NCBI GenBank assembly: GCA_028284395.1
Contig: JANQRV010000498.1
Coordinates: 1-39,811 of the forward strand
Length of the DNA: 39,811 nucleotides
Direction: 5' to 3'
From: Saprospiraceae bacterium
GTDB taxonomy: Bacteria > Bacteroidota > Bacteroidia > Chitinophagales > Saprospiraceae
Both the position numbers and the translations under genes were made by a program. Of the stretch, positions 35,512 through 39,811 are shown piece by piece. The notes under the pieces are model-generated. The model was not told the origin of the DNA, made no database searches, and saw nothing but the letters and a program-made list of their open reading frames with translations. Position 1 is the stretch's first letter, and every line of letters begins with the position of its first letter.

Positions 35512-35688
35512 TTAATTTCGCTGCCACCAACGGATAAAGGAAAGCCAATCAATACGATGGCGATCACGCCGAACTACGGGCATTAAACGATGCTTTTCTA
35601 CCCATTCAGTAACTTTCTGGAAAGAGACTTCTGGGGGCAGCTGGCGCAATACGGCTAACGTTTGTTCAGTAGAACGGTTCGGCTCCAT
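35512..35688 (-). CDS. Small 58-residue protein coupled to the ECF sigma gene
   Basis: An ATG at 35688, 5 nt after the stop of the sigma gene, opens a 58-codon frame ending in TAA at 35512. The product starts MEPNRSTEQTLAVLRQLPPEV and continues FQKVTEWVEKHRLMPVV, then ends in a basic, tryptophan-rich tail (IDWLSFIRWWQRN). No membrane segment or signal peptide is seen. Its place directly behind a sigma factor, with overlap-like spacing, suggests co-translation and perhaps an anti-sigma or sigma-partner role. This is inference from position; I do not recognise a family. Confidence 0.6.
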   Translation of the reverse strand: MEPNRSTEQTLAVLRQLPPEVSFQKVTEWVEKHRLMPVVRRDRHRIDWLSFIRWWQRN

Positions 35689-35693
35689 AGGAA

Positions 35694-36251
35694 TTAGAAT
35701 AAAATAGATATGAATGCAGTCATGCTATCAGCAAGCGACATGCTATTCTGTGTAATGTTTTCTTCGAACAACTCTCTTAATTGCTTTCGGGCCCGGTGCA
35801 ACCGGGTCTTAATCGCTCCTTCTCTACAGCCTTGCACATCGGCAATCTCCTTGATCGAACAACCGCTAATTTCAAAAAGAACCAGCGCTTCGCGTTGCTC
35901 TTTTGGCAGTCTTTGCAGACATTCATACAAATATTGAATATCTACTAATAGCTCAGGATCGGTAACTTTTGCCGAAATAAAAGCCATTTGTTGTTCATTC
36001 CAATTGCCTCTAAACTTTTGGCGTCGCTTTTGATTTCGAACGATGTTGTGTACCGTGCCAATCATATAACTCAATAGCTTCTTCTTGTCTGCTATTCCTT
36101 CGAAAGCATTTAATGTCGACAGGACAGCCTCCTGAACTAGGTCTTCAGTAGCCATTATCCCAAAAGCATGGGCGCTACAATACTTAGTAAAGGGCACGTG
36201 GATTTTCTGATAAGCGTCCAAGAACGCCTGATGTGGTTCAACAACTTTCAT
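35694..36251 (-). CDS. ECF RNA polymerase sigma factor (second, not FecR-linked)
   Basis: The 185-residue protein has sigma region 2 (about 10-85: HAFGIMATEDLVQEAVLSTLNAFEG) and region 4 (about 110-160: LPKEQREALVLFEISGCSIKEIADVQGCREGAIKTRLHRARKQL). The region 4 text is of the SigW/RpoE-like ECF type, unlike the FecR-linked sigma at 15508. No FecR or zinc-finger anti-sigma gene is next to it; the only close partner is the 58-residue ORF 5 nt downstream. The start is the ATG at 36251, 198 nt from the divergent TIGR00266 gene. Confidence 0.92.
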   Translation of the reverse strand: MKVVEPHQAFLDAYQKIHVPFTKYCSAHAFGIMATEDLVQEAVLSTLNAFEGIADKKKLLSYMIGTVHNIVRNQKRRQKFRGNWNEQQMAFISAKVTDPELLVDIQYLYECLQRLPKEQREALVLFEISGCSIKEIADVQGCREGAIKTRLHRARKQLRELFEENITQNSMSLADSMTAFISILF

Positions 36252-36449
36252 CGTTCATCATTTTAGCCAAGATGGAATGTCTTACATCTTTATAGTAACA
36301 TTGAAAAGGCAAAAGTTACGGAGCAACTGAAATTTCGTAGAAAAAAAGATTACCCCCGTCGCATAACACCGTATAATTAGAACAGCAATTGTTATTTTGG
36401 GGTTGGAACTTTTTCTGATCCTATTCATCTAAAACGAACTTTATCTTTT

Positions 36450-37256
36450 ATGAATGCGCACGAAATAGACTACCAAATCTACGGCGAAGAAATGCAATTT
36501 GTTGAAATCGAACTCGACCCAATGGAAACCGTCATCGCGGAAGCTGGCAGCTTCATGATGATGGACGAAGGCATTGAATTGGCAACGATTTTTGGAGACG
36601 GTAGTCATTCTGAACAGAACAAAGGCCTTTGGGGCAAAGTCTTGTCAGCCGGCAAACGTCTCTTGACGGGCGAAAGTCTTTTTATGACCGCTTTCACACA
36701 CGCTGGAGAAGGCAAGAAGAAAGTATCTTTTGCGTCCCCATACCCAGGAAGAATTATACCATTAGATCTTGCCGAACTGGAAGGTAAGATCGTCTGTCAA
36801 AAAGACGCTTTCCTTTGTGCAGCCCAGGGAGTTTCGGTTGGGATTGAGTTTTCCCGCAAACTCGGACGCGGGTTCTTTGGCGGCGAAGGGTTTATTATGC
36901 AAAAGGTGGAAGGCGACGGACTGGCCTTTTTACACGCTGGTGGTAACATTGTAAAAAAAGAACTCCAAATCGGTGAGGTACTGCGCATTGATACCGGCTG
37001 CCTCGTCGGTTTCACCCGTCACATTGATTACGATATAGAAATGATCAAAGGCATCAAAAATATGGTCTTTGGCGGCGAAGGCTTATTTTATGCTCGTTTG
37101 GAAGGCCCCGGAACCGTTTGGGTTCAATCACTGCCCTTTAGTCGTTTGGCGGATCGAGTAGTAGCCGCGTCCAAATATTATGGCAAAGGTAGCAGCAAAG
37201 GAGAAGGCAGCATCCTCGGCGGATTAGGCGACCTCCTGGATGGAGACAACTTCTAA
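36450..37256 (+). CDS. TIGR00266/AIM24-family protein
   Basis: The 268-residue protein matches the TIGR00266 family (AIM24-like, TRAP-like beta-fold): start IYGEEMQFVEIELDPMETVIAEAGSFMMMD, middle GGEGFIMQKVEGDGLAFLHAGGNI, end MVFGGEGLFYARLEGPGTVWVQSLPFSRLADR. Members are widespread and of unknown function; mitochondrial AIM24 affects inner-membrane organisation. It is divergent from the ECF sigma gene and 82 nt upstream of the permease gene. Confidence 0.92.
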   Translation: MNAHEIDYQIYGEEMQFVEIELDPMETVIAEAGSFMMMDEGIELATIFGDGSHSEQNKGLWGKVLSAGKRLLTGESLFMTAFTHAGEGKKKVSFASPYPGRIIPLDLAELEGKIVCQKDAFLCAAQGVSVGIEFSRKLGRGFFGGEGFIMQKVEGDGLAFLHAGGNIVKKELQIGEVLRIDTGCLVGFTRHIDYDIEMIKGIKNMVFGGEGLFYARLEGPGTVWVQSLPFSRLADRVVAASKYYGKGSSKGEGSILGGLGDLLDGDNF

Positions 37257-37338
37257 GGTAAGAGATCGTGGCAATGGTCTATCAAAAGCCATTCCTCCCA
37301 GAATTACTATTTTAGCGGTTAACACTAAAGCCAACAAT

Positions 37339-38625
37339 ATGATCAACCGCTATTTCGAGCTCGACAATCATCAGACTACGGTGCGAACCGAGGTAATGGC
37401 TGGCCTTACGACCTTTCTGACGATGGCCTACATCATCATTGTAAACCCCAGTGTTCTTGCCGAAGCGGGGATGGATAAACAAGCTTTAGTGGTTGCCACT
37501 TGTCTAGTAGCGGGCATTTCTACCCTTCTGATGGGCTTGGTCCCCAAGGTACCAATCGCTATGGCACCGGGAATGGGCCTGAATGCCTTCTTCACTTATA
37601 CAATCGTAATTTCGGATGGAGTACCTTGGCAAACCGCCCTTGGCATGGTTTTCTGGGCGGGTGTCCTTTTTATGATCTTGTCTTTCTTTGGCGCAAGAGA
37701 GAAAATCGTGGCAGTTATTCCAAAATCCTTGGTTACGGCTATTTCGGTGGGTATTGGACTATTCATACTTTTCATCGGCATGCGCAATATGGGTCTTATA
37801 GTAGATCACCCAGCCAAGCTAGTTACTTTAGGCAGCTTTAGTGCAGAAGTATTGATTGGTTTGGCTGGTTTATTCCTAACTATTGCTCTATTCATTCGGA
37901 ACGTTAATGGCTCCATACTCATCGGCATGATCTTTTCTACTATTTTAGCTTTTGTATCTGGTTTGGTGAGTGGCCCCGGGTCCTGGGATGCCATTAGTTT
38001 TGACATTAGCCCAATCGCCTTTCAACTGGACATCGCAGGTGCTTTACAATTCAGTTTCTTGACAACCATTTTTGCTCTGTTTTACATAGACATGTTTGAC
38101 ACCATCGGAACGCTGATGGCTTGTTCAAAGGAAGCTGGCTTGGTGGAAGACAATGGGAGCATCAAAAACATAAAAAAAATGCTAGGTGTGGACGCAGTCG
38201 CCACAATGCTCAGTGGATTACTGGGGTCTTCACCAACGACTTCCTATATTGAATCAGGATCGGGAATCGCCGCCGGAGGACGTTCTGGCTTAACGGCCGT
38301 TATCGCGGGGCTTCTCTTCTTATTGGCCATTCTATTTACTCCTCTGATCAGTCTGGTACCGGGGTACGCTACAGCTCCGGCACTCATCATGGTGGGCTTT
38401 CTCATGATCAAACAGATTAGACACATTGACATGAATGATCTTGGGGAGGCCATTCCCGCGATACTAACATTTATCATGATGCCTCTTACTTATTCCATTT
38501 CTACTGGCTTGGCCTGCGGTTTTGTATCATGGGGAGTGATAAAAGTACTGACTGGCAAATACCTAGAAATCCACTGGGTCATGTACATAATTATATTTTT
38601 GTCCATAGCCAGTTTGTTGGTCTGA
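37339..38625 (+). CDS. NCS2-family purine permease (AzgA-like)
   Basis: The ATG at 37339 (MINRYFELDNHQTTVRTEVMAGLTTFLTMAYIIIVNPSVL) gives 428 residues; the open frame extends back into the upstream gene in another frame and is ignored. The text is that of the AzgA-type adenine/guanine/hypoxanthine permeases: FLTMAYIIIVNPS, MAPGMGLNAFFTY (substrate site), LFYIDMFDTIGTLM, and SPTTSYIESGSGIAAGGRSGL. About 12 membrane segments alternate along it. It should import purine bases with protons across the inner membrane. The stop codon abuts that of the converging BCCT gene. Confidence 0.93.
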   Translation: MINRYFELDNHQTTVRTEVMAGLTTFLTMAYIIIVNPSVLAEAGMDKQALVVATCLVAGISTLLMGLVPKVPIAMAPGMGLNAFFTYTIVISDGVPWQTALGMVFWAGVLFMILSFFGAREKIVAVIPKSLVTAISVGIGLFILFIGMRNMGLIVDHPAKLVTLGSFSAEVLIGLAGLFLTIALFIRNVNGSILIGMIFSTILAFVSGLVSGPGSWDAISFDISPIAFQLDIAGALQFSFLTTIFALFYIDMFDTIGTLMACSKEAGLVEDNGSIKNIKKMLGVDAVATMLSGLLGSSPTTSYIESGSGIAAGGRSGLTAVIAGLLFLLAILFTPLISLVPGYATAPALIMVGFLMIKQIRHIDMNDLGEAIPAILTFIMMPLTYSISTGLACGFVSWGVIKVLTGKYLEIHWVMYIIIFLSIASLLV

Positions 38626-39811
38626 TCACTTTAAAACCCTATCCTCTCTGATGGATTTCACCAAAGCGATCGCCATCATTATGAAGACAAGGACCAAGGG
38701 AAGGGCAGATATCAAAACAGCTGTTTTCAGGCCATCTAACCCGCCGACATAAATCAAGCCCAGCGGCAACAAAACCAAGGAGAATGCCCAAAACAGTTGA
38801 TGCCAACGCATGGGATCTTCGGCGATCTGAAGTTTTGCCGTTGCACAAGAAGCCAATACATAGGACGTTGAATCGAAAGAAGTAGCCATTAATACCAAGC
38901 CCATCAAACAGAAACCAGCCAACATCAATCGGCCTCCCGGCAATGAGGCAATTGTGAGAACGATGGCCTCTGGCGTTTTCCCGTCCTGCACCATCTCGGT
39001 AAGGGGTAAAATACCGTGAATTTCCTGATATAAAGCATAATTCCCCAATACCATATAAAACAGCGTGCTTCCTAAAGCCCCATACCCGAGCGTCCCCAAG
39101 ACCACTTGGCGAATAGAACGGCCCATCGATATCCGGGCCACAAATATTCCCATGAAAGGCCCGACGGCGATCCACCAAGCCCAGTAAAAGACCGACCACT
39201 CTTCGACAAAACCAGTTGCGTGTATAGGATCCGTCCAGGTAATCATCCGGACAAAATTTTGAAGCAGTAGACCAACGCTATTGGTTCCCATTTTGAGAAT
39301 GAATACGGTGGGGCCAAGGATCAGGACCAAAAGAAGGAACAATAAAGCCAACCTTGTATTTAGGGTACTAAGTCGCTTGATCCCCTTTTGTAATCCCAGG
39401 TAAACCGACGTGGAAAACACTCCTGTACAGACCAGGATTACCACCACCTTCAAACCGAAAGTTACTTCAATTCCAAACAAAAGAGCCAGACCCGCAGCCA
39501 TCATCGGAACTCCTAAACCAAGAGAAGTGCCTGACGATCCAAGTAAACCAAGCATAAATGAAACATCTAGTATCTTCCCCCAAGAGCCCTCTGCATGTCG
39601 CCCGATCAATGCCTGGCATGCAGTACTCACTCGCATCGTTGGGAGCTGACGCACGTAGTAGGCATATCCTATAGCGAGAGTCGGCACAACGTAAAAAGCC
39701 CAACCTGCAATCCCCCAATGAAACATCCCATAGGTAGCCGACCATTCGATTGCTTCAGTCGACCGAGGGACTACACCAAATGGCGGCAAGTTGTAGTAGT
39801 AGGCCCATTCG
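38626..39811 (-). CDS. BCCT-family (betaine/choline/carnitine) transporter, 5' end outside the window
   Basis: The frame is open through the window edge at 39811; about 395 C-terminal residues are visible. The BCCT signature is complete: MFHWGIAGWAFY, TDPIHATGFVEEWSVFYWAWWIAVGPFMGIFVARISMGRSIRQ (the Trp-rich substrate box), and ATSFDSTSYVLAS. About ten membrane segments are visible. These transporters take up betaine or related compounds with Na+ or H+, often for osmoprotection. Which substrate this one carries cannot be told. Its TGA abuts the stop codon of the permease gene (TGATCA at 38623-38628). Confidence 0.92.
   Translation of the reverse strand, partial: EWAYYYNLPPFGVVPRSTEAIEWSATYGMFHWGIAGWAFYVVPTLAIGYAYYVRQLPTMRVSTACQALIGRHAEGSWGKILDVSFMLGLLGSSGTSLGLGVPMMAAGLALLFGIEVTFGLKVVVILVCTGVFSTSVYLGLQKGIKRLSTLNTRLALLFLLLVLILGPTVFILKMGTNSVGLLLQNFVRMITWTDPIHATGFVEEWSVFYWAWWIAVGPFMGIFVARISMGRSIRQVVLGTLGYGALGSTLFYMVLGNYALYQEIHGILPLTEMVQDGKTPEAIVLTIASLPGGRLMLAGFCLMGLVLMATSFDSTSYVLASCATAKLQIAEDPMRWHQLFWAFSLVLLPLGLIYVGGLDGLKTAVLISALPLVLVFIMMAIALVKSIREDRVLK

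Noticed and set aside
37240..37338. Overlapping start of the permease inside the TIGR00266 gene
   Set aside because: The NCS2 family starts at the ATG at 37339; the extra 33 codons are unlike it.

Overview
The window looks like chromosomal DNA of a Bacteroidota bacterium, most likely of the Saprospiraceae/Chitinophagales kind; the family-level placement is inference. Evidence: type IX secretion (T9SS) cargo proteins with C-terminal sorting domains, a PorP/SprF-type membrane protein, FecR/ECF sigma pairs, an HU-CCDC81/SPOR protein, very few Shine-Dalgarno sequences, and several matches to the Bacteroidota promoter consensus (TTG, about 19-20 nt, TAnnTTTG). No phage, transposase, IS end or CRISPR array was seen.

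Layout. 1-2171: 3' end of an SH3-domain protein, then a leftward aldo/keto reductase-esterase pair. 2172-10923: a secretion locus with a 1876-residue secreted protein carrying a cysteine-rich array (eight modules in an A-B-C order, exact 792-bp period), a second secreted protein with a gliding-motility type C-terminal domain, and a PorP/SprF homologue. 10995-12510: a head-GIN lipoprotein and a small predicted outer-membrane barrel. 12569-16050: an ECF sigma factor, a FecR anti-sigma factor and, where a TonB receptor is normally found, an STN-domain protein with about ten 15-residue surface-type repeats. 16314-18953: alaS. 19118-20612: a candidate toxin-antitoxin pair, an XRE/ImmA-type protease-regulator overlapping a PemK/MazF-type toxin, with a promoter lying over the alaS stop codon. 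20620-24924: housekeeping genes on the minus strand (metK, a FAH-family hydrolase, trpS, a RidA protein, rpmF, a DUF177/YceD protein). 25217-28078: a third secreted protein with five SprB-type repeats. 28080-34376: an HU-CCDC81-SPOR protein, hldD, gcvP and a thiolase. 34561-34633: an initiator tRNA with its own promoter and terminator. 34700-36251: clpP, an unlisted 58-residue ORF and a second ECF sigma factor. 36450-39811: a TIGR00266/AIM24 protein, an NCS2 purine permease and a BCCT transporter cut by the window edge.

How the parts work together. The three secreted proteins and the PorP/SprF homologue form a surface-adhesin export theme: cargo crosses the inner membrane by Sec and the outer membrane by T9SS. 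The ECF-FecR-STN block looks like a cell-surface signalling relay whose outer-membrane partner is not a TonB receptor. The remaining genes are ordinary core metabolism and translation, packed tightly: three convergent gene pairs have 0 to 2 nt between their stop codons.

The best candidates for something undescribed are the cysteine-rich A-B-C array, the receptor-less ECF/FecR/STN system, the ImmA-PemK pair, and the 58-residue ORF behind the second sigma factor. All calls were made by reading the sequence; no database search was run.
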